64,000 nt of DNA, taken from contig CM018043.1 in NCBI GenBank assembly GCA_008638375.1, forward strand, positions 36,841,396-36,905,395, given 5' to 3'. The notes beneath the pieces are model-generated. The model saw only the letters and a list, made by a program, of their open reading frames with translations, had not been told where the DNA came from and made no database searches. Both the position numbers and the translations under genes were made by a program. Below, one piece after another: positions 45,838 through 57,398 of the stretch. This stretch comes from Nyssa sinensis. Its lineage: Eukaryota > Streptophyta > Magnoliopsida > Cornales > Nyssaceae. The stretch's first letter is position 1, and the number at the start of each line of letters is the position of its first letter.

Positions 45838-46447
45838 TTAAAGCGAGACTGAGCCTATAGTGCTTGTACTGGATACAAATCTTATGGGAATTCAAATGAA
45901 CTAGATCTGGAGATCTGTGCATTGAAGTGAGACCAAGCCTATAGCACTTGTAATGGATACAAGGCTTATAGGAGTCGTTTGAAATGGACCAGATCTAGAG
46001 ATCTGTGCATTGAAGTGAGACCAAGCCTATGGCACTTGTAATGGATACAAGGCTTATAAGAGTCATTTGAAATGGACCAGATCTGAAGATCTGTACATTA
46101 AAGTGAGACCAAGCCTATAGCACTTGTAATGGATATAAGGCTTATAGGAGTCGTTTGAAATGGACCAGATCTAGAGATCTGTGCATTGAAGTGAGACCAA
46201 GCTCATAACACTTGTAATGGATACAAGGCTTATAGGAGTCATTTGAAATGGACCAGATCTGGAGATCTGTGCATTGAAGTGAGACAAAGCCTATAGCACT
46301 TGTAATGGATACAAGGCTTATAGGAGTCGCTTGAAATGGACCAGATCTAGAGATCTGTGCATTGAAAGTGAGACCAAACCTATAGCACTTGTAATGGATA
46401 CAAGGCTTATAGGAGTCATTTGAAATGGACCAGATTTGGAGATTTGT
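45838..46447. repeat. 88-bp tandem repeat with hairpins, about 7 copies, in the 3' UTR of element B
   Basis: Each unit has ATGGACCAGATCTAGAGATC followed by TGTGCATT, giving a 7-bp stem (CAGATCT/AGATCTG). A second hairpin is CTTGTA-ATGGA-TACAAG flanked by AAGC/GCTT. Seven stem-1 copies lie between 45905 and 46447. The flanks ATGGACC and TGTGCATT are the same as in the array of element A, although the stems differ. Confidence 0.92.
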
Positions 46448-46487
46448 GCATTAAATTAAAGAATATTCTAAGAAAAAAAAAGGAATT

Positions 46488-48657
46488 TTATTGATAATAT
46501 TTTCTCAGGTGCTCGACATTCCAAGGTCTAAGAACGGGCTTGCCAGACATATCCTCTAACCAGTAGGTTGTGGGTCTGACAACTTTGACGACTTTGTAAA
46601 GCCCCTCCCAATTCGGGGAAAGTTTCCCCTATGGTAGGATCCTTGGTATTAGGGAATACCCTTCTTAGGACAAGATCGCCGAGCTGGAAATTTAGAGGCT
46701 TCACCTTCTGATTAAAGCTCTTGGCCATTCTGCACCAATATTCCTCAGTCCTAATCCCGGCATGTTCTCTCATTTCTTCTAATAAGTCAAGGTTTTCTAC
46801 CAAACGGCGATCATTGGTTTCTTGGTCAAAGGCCTCCGATCTTAGAGTTGGAATACCGATCTTGACTAGGAATGACTACCTCGGTACCATATGCTAGTGA
46901 GAATGGCGTCTTAGTAGTTGGTATTCTCCTGGTTGTTCGGTAGGCCTAGAGTATTCTTGGGAGCTCTTCGACCCACTTTCCTTTGGCCTTTTCCAATCTT
47001 TTCTTGATGGAATCAAGAATCGTGCGGTTAGTGACATCAACTTGCCCATTAGCCTGAGGGTGCCCTAGTGAGGAGAAGTGGTGGTTGATATGCAGATCAT
47101 TGCAAAACTTTTCGAACACCTTTCCAGCGAATTGGGTACCGTTGTCAGAGACGATAACGCGAGGTATACCAAACCAACAAATTATATTTTTTCACGTGAA
47201 CTTTCTTACCTCTACTTCAGTAATGTGTGTCAAGGGCTCTGCTTCTGCCCACTTGGAAAAGTAATCTATGGCGATGAGTAGATATCTTCTATTCTGCGAG
47301 GCTTTTGGTAATGATTCCACAATGTCTATTCCTCATTAGGCAAAAGGCCAAAGACTGGTGATTGGAATGAGTTTGCGATGCGGTTGATGTTGGTACGAAG
47401 CAAAGCGCTGGCATTTATCGCACCTTCGCACGTATTCTTTGGTGTGCCTGAGCATGCTTGGCCAATAATAGCTTTGAGTCAGAGCTCAGTGGGCAATAGT
47501 CCTACCACCGTTGTGATTTCCACATATTCCCTCATGAATTTCAGCCAGGACGTACTCTGATTCTTTTGAAGACAAGCATCTTAGGAGGGGTTGGGTGTAG
47601 GATCTTCGATAGAGCTTACCGTTCAGGATGAGATATCGTGCTGCCCTGATCCGTATATTCTGAGCCTGGTTTTTGTCTTTTGGAAGTTGCCCATTCTTCA
47701 AGTATTGGACGATAGGTGTCATCCAGTCCTGACTTCACTCTGAGGGGTGTGTGGACTGAACTTCTTCAATGCTTGGCCTAACTTAGGAAAGAGATCACTA
47801 CCTCGAAATCCCTCCTGGTTTGAGATGAGAAGCCATGTTTGCTAAGGTATCGGCTCTGACGTTCTGACCTCTTTTGATCTTATGGACAGTGAACGCCAAG
47901 AAAGATTTCTTCAGCAAGTCTACCAGTTATGCATATCTAATCATTCTATCATCTTTGGCGATGAATCTCCCCAAGACCTGGCTCACCACTAGTTGGGAGT
48001 CAGAAAATGCCTCGAGGCTCCGAGCTTCGCATTCCAGAGCTAATCTCATACCGAGGATTAATGCTTCATACTCTGCTTCGTTATTCGAAGCTCTGAACCC
48101 CAGGGTAATTGCCTTCTCCATTGTAATCCCATCTAGGGTTCGGAGTATGATGCCAACTCTAGAGCCTTTGTCAGTGGATGAACCGTCAGGCGTAGAGTTG
48201 CCATACCGCCGCATCTTTATCAAATCTAGATTTATCATGTAAAGCCGGAGTGAACTCTGCGATGAAATCCGCCAACGCTTGGCCTTTAATGGAGGTCCTG
48301 GGTATATAAGATATATCGAACTCTCCCAATTCCACAGATCATTTGACCAACCGCCCTAAGACGTCAGGCTTGTGCAAAATTGCCTTCAAAGAATAAGACG
48401 TAGGGATCACAATAGGGATGTGCTCGAAAATAGGGCCTGAGCTTCCGAGCGGACATAATTAGGGCGAAGGCCAACTTCTCGACCTCGGGATATCTTTTTT
48501 CGCTATTTAGGAACGCTTTGCTGACATAGAATACGGGCTTCTGAATCCCCATTTCTTCTTGAACAAGAGTCGAACTCACGACATTTTTTGACACTGCGAG
48601 ATATAGGAAAAGCTTTTCCCCTTGTACTAGTTTGGATAGGAGCTCGGGAGATGCCAT
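46488..48657 (-). pseudogene. Element B pol: RNase H, archaeal-type RNase H, integrase
   Basis: Pieces of the same domains as in element A are readable in shifting frames: RNase H (FYVSKAFLNSEKRYPE), archaeal-type RNase H (GSSTDKGSRVG, NNEAEYEAL, FSDSQL), integrase zinc finger (EIHEGICGNH) and the integrase C-terminal part (LGDLVLRRVFPN). The tail WLEDMSGKP/HLRKYYQ ends at TAA 46488-46490. Many frameshifts make it non-functional. Confidence 0.88.
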
Positions 48658-49625
48658 GTATTGCTTTAATTCTTGGAAAGCCTTATTGCCTTCAGAGGTC
48701 CATTCGAGGGCTTCGTTCCCTCTCAGGGCTTTAAAAAATGGGAGGCAGCGGTTGGTTAGATCTGGAAATGAACCTGTTCAGAGCTGCTATTCTTCTATTT
48801 AAGGCTTGGATGTCTTTCTTGGTCCTCGGTGACTCCAGATCTATAAGTGCTTTAATTTGTGATTGGTCCACCTCTATTCCCCTTTGAGAGACCAGGAAAG
48901 CTAGGAACTTCCCCTTAGTGATCCCGAAGGTACACTTCGAGGGGTTTAACTTCATCTTGTGTTGCTTCAATATGTTAAACGTTGCCTTAAGTGTTGGATG
49001 TATTCATTCTTCTTTAGGTTATTGACCAACATGTCATCTATATAAACCTTCATCATGCTACCGATCAGGGGATTAAACTTTTTGTTCACCAACCGCTAGT
49101 ACGTAGCATCGGGATTCTTTAATCCAAATGGCATCACTCTATAGCAATAGAGACCCCGTTTAGATATGAATGCTGTATTTTCTTGGTCTAGAGGGTACAT
49201 CTGAATCTAATTGTACCTTGAATACGCATCCATGAAACTCTTTAGCTCGTGGTCCACGGTTGCAGTCGACTAGTTGGTCGATCCTTGGGAGGGGAAAATT
49301 GTCTTTAAGGACAAGCCTTGTTGAGGTCTGTATAATCGATGCAGACCCGCCATTTGCCATTCTTTTTCTTGGCAAGGACTGTGTTGGCGAGCCATTCTGG
49401 ATAAAATACCTCCCTTATCATCTTGGCATCCAACAACCTTTGGACCTCATCGTTAATGATTTTGTGCCTCTCGAGAGCGAAAGTCCTCATTTTCTGTCTC
49501 ACTGGATGATGGTTTAGGTCAGTCATTAGCTTATGAGAGATGAGAACAAGGTCTATCCCTTCCATGTCCTTAGTTTCCCAAGCAAAGATTGATAGATTAT
49601 CCTTTAGGAACTCAACAATCTCTTC
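48658..49625 (-). pseudogene. Element B pol: reverse transcriptase
   Basis: Motifs are KMIREVFYPEWLANTV, KKKNGKWRVCIDYTDLNKA, FPLPRIDQLVD, and YIDDML (about 49030-49044), in at least three frames. In-frame start after TAG 49626-49628. Confidence 0.88.
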
Positions 49626-49844
49626 CTACTCAGACGAAGACAGGTCTGCGCTGAGTTGCAAGTGACGCCCCCTTCCTTCAAAACTCACCAATACCTTGAC
49701 AGGCTCCTGCATTGGTTTTGCTAAGCTATCCCTCCCTCTGGGACTTAGTGGCCCGTCAATCTCGTAGGGGCATTCCGTAGTCTTATGAAGTTCAGAAGAT
49801 GTAGGACTTCTTCCCTCCCAAGGTATCTGTAATTCCTATTTCTA
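49626..49844 (-). other. Protease-RT linker of element B with conserved TAG codons
   Basis: TAG at 49836-49838 (AAA TAG GAA) and at 49626-49628 (GAG TAG GAA) match the two TAGs of element A in place, context and 210-nt spacing. A further TAG (49842-49844) is private to B. Confidence 0.7.
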
Positions 49845-52152
49845 AACTTTTTCCTTTAACACCACGGTATGGCACTCCCGAGCTGTCGGTTGGCAGCCTC
49901 TGATAGTGCAGACCCTATCGTTTTGAATGTATTTTAGGCATTGGTAGAGGGTCCAGGTGAACGCCTTCATCTAATAGAGCCATGGCCTTCTAATGATGAT
50001 GTTGTAGGGAGATTTGGAATCCACGACCATGTATTCTGAGATTAGCGTCTTCTGGGCATCCCTCTCTCCCACTGTGGTCGATAGTTCTATCTTGCCCATT
50101 GGCGAACTCAGGTTTCCAGTTGAATCCTGTCATTACAACGATGGTGGCCTTGAGATCATTGACACTGAGCTTCCTATGCTAGAAAGGTTCGTAGAACAGC
50201 ACGTTGGTAGAACTCCCTGTGTCAACCAACATCCTTCTAATTTCAAAATTTGCAACTTTCAGTGAGACAACGAGGGCATTGCTATGAGGGCAATGGACCC
50301 CCACAAGATCTAACTCTGAAAACTAGATATGTGGCACAGGCCTTGGTCTTTTCTCAACTATGGAGATTTGGAGGACACTGGGTTCTGCCCTTGCCTCTCG
50401 AACATAGCGCTTTTTCGCTCGGTTGGACATCCCAACCAACAAGTTGTCGGTATAAAGGACGAAAATGACATGATTGGTCTGGCGTGGTTGCTCATTTCAA
50501 GCCTCCCTTTGTTCGGGCCTCTAATCTTGTCTCCTCTGTTGTGGCTTGTCGTTTCGGGGATTTTACCTTCCGTCTTGTCGAATAAATTCCCTCAAATGTC
50601 CCCTTCGGATCACCTGTTCAATTTTTTGTTTGAGGGCTCTGCATTCGTTAGTGGTATGCCTGTGATCCCTGTGGAAGTCGTAGTATTTGCTATGATCTCT
50701 GGTGTTCAGACTGCTTTTCAAAGGCTCTGGCCACCTTAGATCTTCTCGAGTCCAGACTTGTTGGAGGATGTGAGTGAGGGATGCGTTCAGAGGAGTGAAC
50801 GCTCCGTACCTTCCAGGATTGAGATTGTTTTGGGTTCTGGGTGTCATCCTCTTGTCAGGACTTCTACCCCTTTTTCTGATGGTACTGAGTCCCGCTTCTG
50901 GTGTTGTCGTCCTTTTGAACTTGCTCATTGGCCTTTCGAAAATACGTCTTCGTGTCCTCCAGGTTTATATACTTCTGTGCCCGCTCTATGAGTGACGCCA
51001 TGTCAGTAGGAGGATTCTTTGCCAAGGAGTCATGGAATCGCCCAGTGCCCAGACCTGCGTTGAGGGCTGCTACTAAGAAGCTAGGGCTGCAGTCCGTAAC
51101 CTCTGTAAGCTTAGAATTGAATCGAGCTATGTATTCCCGAAGTGACTCTCCCTTATTCTACTTTATTGATAGGAGAAATTCGGGAACCTTCCTGAGCCTT
51201 CTACTGGTCAAGAATCGGTCAAAAAATCGCCTGCTGAGCTCGTAGAAGTTCATTATTGATTCCTGAGGAAGACTGTGGAACCACTTCAGGGCGGTACCCT
51301 TTAGGCGTGTTACAAGCGTCGACACATGAAGGCATCAGTAGCCCCATGTAGAGCCATTGTATGCTGATAATGAGAAAGGTGGTCCTCGGGATCTTCCAAC
51401 CCATCATACAATGTGAACTTTGGGACCACAAATTTTTAACTAAGGTGAATAGAGTGGTGAATCTCCCAAGCAATTTTGCCAGCTCATCTTGCTCGGGAGG
51501 GGGGTGGGTCCCTTTAGTTAGGGCAGTTTGTTCTACGGAATCTGCTACCTCTTCCATCCTTAGAGGTATTTGGACGGGGTTGGTTGATGTCGCCTCTGCA
51601 TTGTGGCCTCTGGTCCCATATGCAAAGGGTGCCCTTGCCCGGTATTAGTATAATGTCGTTGCCCTCGAGCGGGGGAACTGGTGCCTGCAGCGGCTGGAGT
51701 TCTAACGGCACTAGGTCAACCCCCGAGGTTGTGGGGGTCAAAATCCTCGTCCTGCTGTGGTAATGTATGGTAGGAGAAGGGATCAATATCCCTTCTCTAG
51801 GAGTATGTGATGGCTGAGGGTCACCCTCGGTATGAGCGGCACCTTGGGGATGTGTCAGATGTACATTGGGATCTTCCTTGTTATGAGGCCTTCAGCCTGG
51901 GGCAGCAGGAAGTTGAATCCCTTCATTAGAAACATTTGGTGGGGGATGGATAAAGTTGCTTTGCAGGTTCTAGGTCAGAGAAGCTAGAGCCTGGGATATA
52001 GTAAGGAGTTGCTCCTGCATTAGATTAAAGTGTCGCTGAATCTAAGCAAGTTGCTGCTGTACATGATCAGAGGTCTCCCCCCTTTCATTCTCGGCTGAAG
52101 GCTGGTCTTGGGGGTTCTAGGAACCTAGCCTTAAACGAAGACTGGGAGCCAA
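49845..52152 (-). pseudogene. Element B gag and protease
   Basis: The start matching ATG of element A is TTG here (52150-52152), so the initiation codon is lost. Gag motifs (QEQLLTISQALASLT; the zinc-like DFHRDHRHTTNEC at about 50655) and the protease LVDTGSS (about 50205-50225) are recognisable. There are multiple stops (mostly TAG) and shifts. Confidence 0.85.
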
Positions 52153-52202
52153 AATGAAGAAGATGCTTCTAAGACAACGGGATTAACAGGAACGACTGTC
52201 GG

Positions 52203-52220
52203 TTCCCACATACGGCGCCA
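52203..52220 (-). promoter_or_regulatory. Primer binding site of element B
   Basis: The minus strand is TGGCGCCGTATGTGGGAA, one base different from element A, three bases inside the LTR. Confidence 0.85.
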
Positions 52221-52223
52221 AGC

Positions 52224-52725
52224 TGATGCTGCACTTTTCTGACGGGTCGAGGCTCTACTCCTCGTCATCACGAGCTCTAAAAAAAGGGAATCAAAGGACC
52301 GCCGGGATGGCTCCAGTGGTAGCCACTTCGATGATAAAGTCAGCAAAAAGGTAAATTGAAAGAATGTAATTGACTATACTCAAAAACGTACCTTTAAAGC
52401 TGTATTTATAAGCTGCTCATTTCCTAAACTAGTTAGGATTCGGAGCCATGAAATCCGGGATTCATAGCTATCTGGAGATGGAAATTTTTGTTTCGGTCTC
52501 CGAGAAAGCAGGGATCGAAATATATCCAAGAATGGCAGCTTCCATATCGCATTCTGTTTCCTTGTCCTGAGGTCGGTAGGGCAAGATCGTGGTGATGAGG
52601 TCGGTACCGTCTAGAACTGGCTACTCAGACGTCAGACCTGTACAGCTATGTTACTTCATGACCTGCACACAAAAAAGTTAAACACGTGTCAAGTTTGGAT
52701 TAGTCCATCATTTTTGGGTGTATCA
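52224..52725 (-). repeat. 5' LTR of element B, 502 bp
   Basis: The minus strand begins TGATACACCC and ends AAAAGTGCAGCATCA. It ends at an (AT)n tract (52726-52741), so the TSD is probably TATAT but cannot be proven. Confidence 0.88.
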
Positions 52726-52734
52726 TATATATAT

Positions 52735-53257
52735 ATATATATTGAATAAATAAGTCGAGTGGAACCGAGTCTAGTAGTAGATTATTCAAGCTTGTCCCGA
52801 TAAAATAATTGAGCTTCATATTGTGATTCAGTTCGCCTTATTTCTTTTTTGAACTAATCTCAAATAAGCGTATAACCAAATTGATCATAAGTCGAACAAG
52901 AGTAATTTGATTTTTTTTTATATATAATATTATATTACTCGAATCGAGTTCAAGATAAAATTAAAAAAATAATGAGCTTCAAAATATATTTAAGCACGAC
53001 TTATATATCTCGCAAGATGATATCAAATAAGTCTATAATCGAACAAATTACGAGTCAAGTTTGAGAAATTTGATTTTATAACCTTCCTTATTTCTTGTAT
53101 GGAAGATAAATAGTGGTCTTATTCAAACTAACAAAAAACATGGAATGGGAAAAAAATGCAATTGAAAAAATTAGGTTCAATATATTCATTAGTCTAAAAC
53201 ACCAAATCAAATAAATGAACATTCTCTTTAGTGTGAGTAAATTTGTTATTATTATTA
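52735..53257. repeat. Dispersed AT-rich repeat, copy 1
   Basis: Aligns in order with 54690-54800 plus 56160-56610: shared 'gtggaac', 'agattattcaagctt', 'cgagttcaag', 'acttatatat' and 'tctctttagtg' motifs. Non-coding. It is interrupted at its right end by the long-TIR element. Confidence 0.65.
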
Positions 53258-53720
53258 GGATAAATTACATTGACCTTTCTCGAGATTTTTGACAATTACA
53301 AAGACCTCCCGTGAGATTTTTGAAATTACACTGTCATCTTCTATTTTTATTGACAAACTACACATACCTCCCCTATTATCCTTTTTTTTTTTTTTTTTCC
53401 AATTTGACAATATTTTTTAAAACTTTTTTAAGCTTTTTTTTTTAATTTTATATAAAAATAAGTTTAAATTGAATAAATTTTTCTATCAAGAATGTTTTAA
53501 TCAATATTTATTTGAAAATAAAATAAAAAAGGATCAAAATTTTAAAAAATGCAAAAAAATAAAAATAAAAGGGCACTTTTTGTCATTTTTGAAAAAATGG
53601 ATTGGCTAGGAGATATGTGTAATTTGTCAATATAAATAGGAAATGATAGTGTAATTTTAGAAACCTTATGAAATGTATTTGTATTGTCAAAAAGTTCAGA
53701 AGAGATTAGAAAATTTACCC
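53258..53720. mobile_element. Long-TIR element, 463 bp (MULE-like MITE)
   Basis: The left arm begins GGATAAATTACATTG, and the right arm is its reverse complement with mismatches (ends AAATTTACCC). The arms pair over about 115 bp. 9-bp flanks TTATTATTA lie on both sides, but within a TTA repeat. No coding. The long arms and 9-bp TSD suggest a Mutator-like type. A truncated relative is at 39464. Confidence 0.75.
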
Positions 53721-53731
53721 TTATTATTATT

Positions 53732-53776
<45 letters not shown>
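53721..53776. repeat. Microsatellite (TTA)n-(TTG)n
   Basis: About four TTA units followed by about 14 GTT units. Confidence 0.95.
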
Positions 53777-53779
<3 letters not shown>

Positions 53780-53844
53780 TTTACGGTAGTGTCATAATTA
53801 TGCATAACTCATTAGCACATATTATTAATTAGAACTCGGATATT

Positions 53845-54080
53845 TAGTACCACCCGAAGTTGTAGTTGAGCGGTAAATACATTGGGGATAAAATTCAAGC
53901 AGCTCGAGTTTGAATATCTTTTGCGCCGATCGTTGGTAGCTAGAGCTTAAAGGGTGGGTCTGATCCTCACGAGGAGAGAAACTTAGTTTGGTGCGCATAA
54001 ACTGACTCAAGAGGGGGACTTAGGAAGGGAATTTAATCTAGTGCATGTAAGTTGGCTCAAGATACCTCCTAACTGATTCA
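53845..54080 (+). mobile_element. Possible SINE (Au-like)
   Basis: TAGTTGAGCGG resembles an A box, and GAGTTTGAATA a decayed B box. The later 'ttggtgcgcataaactgactc' resembles the conserved 3' part of Au-type plant SINEs (from memory). A second copy of that 3' part follows at 54037-54060. No clear TSD. Confidence 0.4.
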
Positions 54081-54689
54081 TAAAAAGAAAATACTCGGAT
54101 ATGTTTGTCCCAATCTGAGCACAAGCAAGTAACTCATTTGCATGCATCCAAGTCTTTACGAAAGCTGAAATACCACATGTATGTGCCAACTAACTAGCTT
54201 GATTATTCAATATATTCGCCTTGAACACTTTTTTTTAATGACATATCAATCATTTTTAACAAAATTGCATTACAATTTTATTGATGTATCAAACGATGTT
54301 ATTGCATTACCCTTGCTAAATTACACGTTGTTAACTTTTACATTTTATTTTTTCATTTGTGTTTATAAAAATTGTAATAAGAAAACTTAATTGGTTATTT
54401 GGCCAAATTTTTTACATTGCTTTTATGTTAATTTTAATTTTTCAAACACATAACGCGTGCTTGCAAAAAATAACCCTAAACTACTTTTTCCCCGAATGTT
54501 GGAACTCTAAATATCTATTTATTTAGAATGATAAAAATCAATAAAAGTACACATTTTCATCTTAAACAGTAAACATTGTTATGCATGGACCATTATTCTC
54601 TTTTCTTTTCTTTTTAAAATGCCACATATTCTATGTTTTCTTTCATAAACAATAAAAATAAAATTAGAATCTCAATTGTTTTCTATAAG
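54081..54689. other. AT-rich sequence, nothing recognised
   Basis: No credible ORF, RNA or terminal repeat was seen. Short ORFs here are low-complexity Phe/Leu-rich. Confidence 0.4.
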
Positions 54690-56610
54690 ATTGTACATGA
54701 GCCGAGTGGAACTGAATTAAGTAATAGATTATTCAAGCTTAACTTGCTAAAACAAGTGACTTTTATATTTGTGATAGAGTTTGAATTATTTATTTGGGCG
54801 ATTCGACGAAAGGTTTAATAAAAGTAACAAGATTATCCATAAAGTCCAAGTCTAAACAAAATTACTCAGAGATCCCTCATTTTTTTGTGTGACTAAAATA
54901 CCCCTCAATGCATAAAGTCCCCATCTCCTACAATTACTACTTATGTGAAATATGGACTATGTTAAATTAAATTGTTCAAAGTTTAAAAATTCAATAACTT
55001 ACAAATTACGAAATCGTTTTTAATAAAATTTATATATTTAGACTCTAAAAATTGAGATCTATCAAACAAGATCCATATTAAATATGAAAATTTGAAAAAA
55101 AAAATGGTTCTCAAGTTGTAAAATTTCACTATCCCTGAATGAGGCATAATGTAAAATTTTACCTTGTAAAGAAGATAATGAGATTTCAATTTTGTTATGA
55201 ATTTATTGGTTATTATTAGATTTTTTTTCAGTTTTTTGAGTTGCTTTTGGATGTCAAACGTCTTTCAAGTAGTAAAATTTACAACAAAAAACAAATTATT
55301 TGAAGAAAAAAATGGATAGTAAAATTTTACTTTTGTGTAATTATGTGCACAAAATACTCATATTTTTTCAAACTGTAGCATATTATCCTTTTCCATTCAT
55401 AATACTACTTTAGAAATTAAATTCCCATCAATAGGTCAAAACATAGGATTGATGGGCAATATGATTCATGAGAGGAGTAATCAAATTATTATTCAATATG
55501 CTAATTTGCTATTCAAAAGGGTTTATAGGAAACACATGCCTTAGTTTGTACTCATGCTAGTGGAATTCATTCCCAAAATTCTATTTTGAACAATAATGCA
55601 TTGATTGACATCTTTAAATTTTTTTTCATTGCAATTAATGCGTGGAGACACGTAAGGGAGAGATTGTAAGATTAGATAGGGACCTTGAGATGCAACGATG
55701 ATTTGATTTTTTTTCTTAAAATATGTTCAACAGATTAAGTATTAGAAGAGTGACGGGGTTGAGGATGAGCGACTAAAAGTCCAACAAGCTAAGCGGAAGG
55801 GGGTAGTGGTCTTCTTATTAGTAGGGACAATGCTTTGATTGGCAACAATGACGACAGTAGTGGCGTGCAGCGAAAGTGGAGTTGGTAGTCGGTGGTGTGA
55901 CCGTGAGTTTGCGTAAGATGGGAGGGAAAGGGGAGGGCTGGTAAGGTTAGGGTTCATGCGGCAGTGATAAGTAACATAAAAAGGTATTGTTACTATTGCG
56001 GTATTAATGTCATTACATAAAAAAATTACAAGTTATATGTCGTCATAATGGACCTGAACTTAAAAATAGAAATAACAAAGTCCTTAATCTTGAATTGGAA
56101 ATATTCATGGACCTTATAATAATATAGTAACTTATTCAGGGATTTAAGAATGATGAACCCTATTTATTTTTCGAGCTAATTTTGAATGGGCGTTTAATTG
56201 AATTGATCGCAAAAAGAATTCTAATAATTTGACTTTTTTTATTATATAATATTAGATTACTTATAAACTTATTAAATCGAGTTCAAGTTAAATTTAATAA
56301 GTTAATGAGATTTAAAATATATTGAAGCCCGTGACTTATATATTTAGCAAGCATGTCTTAAATATGTTTCTAACCGAGTGAATCATAAGTTTGATAATTT
56401 AATTTGTTTTTATAGTCTTACTAATTTCTCAAGAAAAATATATTTAATTAGTGGTGTTATATTATTGGGGAAGTTAATAATGTGAAAAAAATGCATTAAA
56501 AAAATAATGTTCAGTGTAAATTTTTGTGCAAATACTTTTATATATTGGTTAGTTTAAAACATCAAATGAAAATCAATGAATAGTTTCTCTTTAGTGGGAG
56601 CAAACTCAAC
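54690..56610. repeat. Dispersed AT-rich repeat, copy 2, split by about 1.35 kb
   Basis: 54690-54800 and 56160-56610 match consecutive parts of copy 1. The intervening 54801-56160 has no match here and is probably an insertion. It contains a G-rich segment at 55740-55960 that reads as a short ORF on the minus strand without recognisable domains. No TSD or terminal repeats were resolved. Confidence 0.5.
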
Positions 56611-56699
56611 AATTAATCACTCATTACGTTTAAAAATCGTGTGAGCAAACTCAACTATTAATCGCTGTTTATTAGTTTAAAGATTATAGATTGGGATCA

Positions 56700-56700
<1 letters not shown>

Positions 56701-56732
<32 letters not shown>
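56701..56732. repeat. (AT)n microsatellite
   Basis: About 15 AT units, resumed after the solo LTR at 57399-57412. One tract was split by the insertion. Confidence 0.9.
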
Positions 56733-56736
<4 letters not shown>

Positions 56737-57398
56737 ATACCATAAAAGAGCAGGCCAATCAGCACTTGACACGTATGATCATGAATCCAACTCATGCTCG
56801 GCTAACTTAGCTCACGCTCAGCCAATGACTAAGAGCTCGAGCATCCAGATCAGCACAAAAGGTCGGAAGTGACCGAGCATATGCCTTCAGAGCACATATA
56901 TCCAGATAAGGATCTCAGAGTTAATTACAGGATCCAGACCAACACTCCAGACCTCGTCACCGCCTTAGTGGATGCCGAGTAGGGAATAAGGAAGCAATCC
57001 TCAAACACGGAGACAATCCTCAAACACGGAGACAGTCTTCAACAAGGAAACAATCTTCAACAAGGAAACAGTCTTCAACAAGGGAACTACTATCTATGGT
57101 TATCTCTATGCAATATTCCACAAGGTAACTGCAATCTCCGATGATCAAATCCCTACATTCATGACTCCGAATTCTAATCAACTTAGGAAGGCCACGGTCT
57201 ATAAATTAAACCTTAAAGGTACGTTTTATTTTCATGCTCATTCTTTGGCTTTTAATACAGTCTTTCAATTCCTTTTACTTACTTAAGTATCGGAGCGGCT
57301 ACCGCCGGAGCTAATCCGGTGGTCCTCTGATCATCTTTCTGAGTATTTTACAGGTCACAGAACTCATATTTATTACGAGTTGAAAAAGTGCAGCATCA
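56733..57398 (+). mobile_element. Solo Tat LTR, 666 bp, near the PP4R3 gene
   Basis: It begins TGATATACC and ends AAAAAGTGCAGCATCA. Its last 270 bp match the reverse complement of LTR A (shared 'gcggctaccgccgga', 'tatcggag'). Flanks are ATATA on both sides, within an AT tract. It includes a 9-fold 'caagga/cacgga' rich stretch at 56995-57080 of near repeats. The LTR lies in the same orientation as the downstream gene. Confidence 0.85.

Larger units (their letters stand above)
39782..52725 (-). mobile_element. Tat-type Ty3/gypsy retrotransposon B, with nested S3
   Basis: The minus-strand order is 5' LTR (52224-52725), primer binding site, decayed gag-protease-RT-RNase H-integrase (to 46488), 88-bp array, 142-bp array, an ORF on the opposite strand interrupted by S3, polypurine tract, and the first 99 bp of the 3' LTR. 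The rest of the 3' LTR is missing. In those 99 bp I count about 10 differences between the two LTRs by hand, so insertion is old. The pol frame has many stops and shifts. It is related to A but clearly diverged. Confidence 0.9.

Noticed and set aside
55742..55957. 71-residue minus-strand ORF between the AT-rich repeats
   Set aside because: Ser/Thr/Pro-rich without motif or splice context. Isolated in non-coding DNA.
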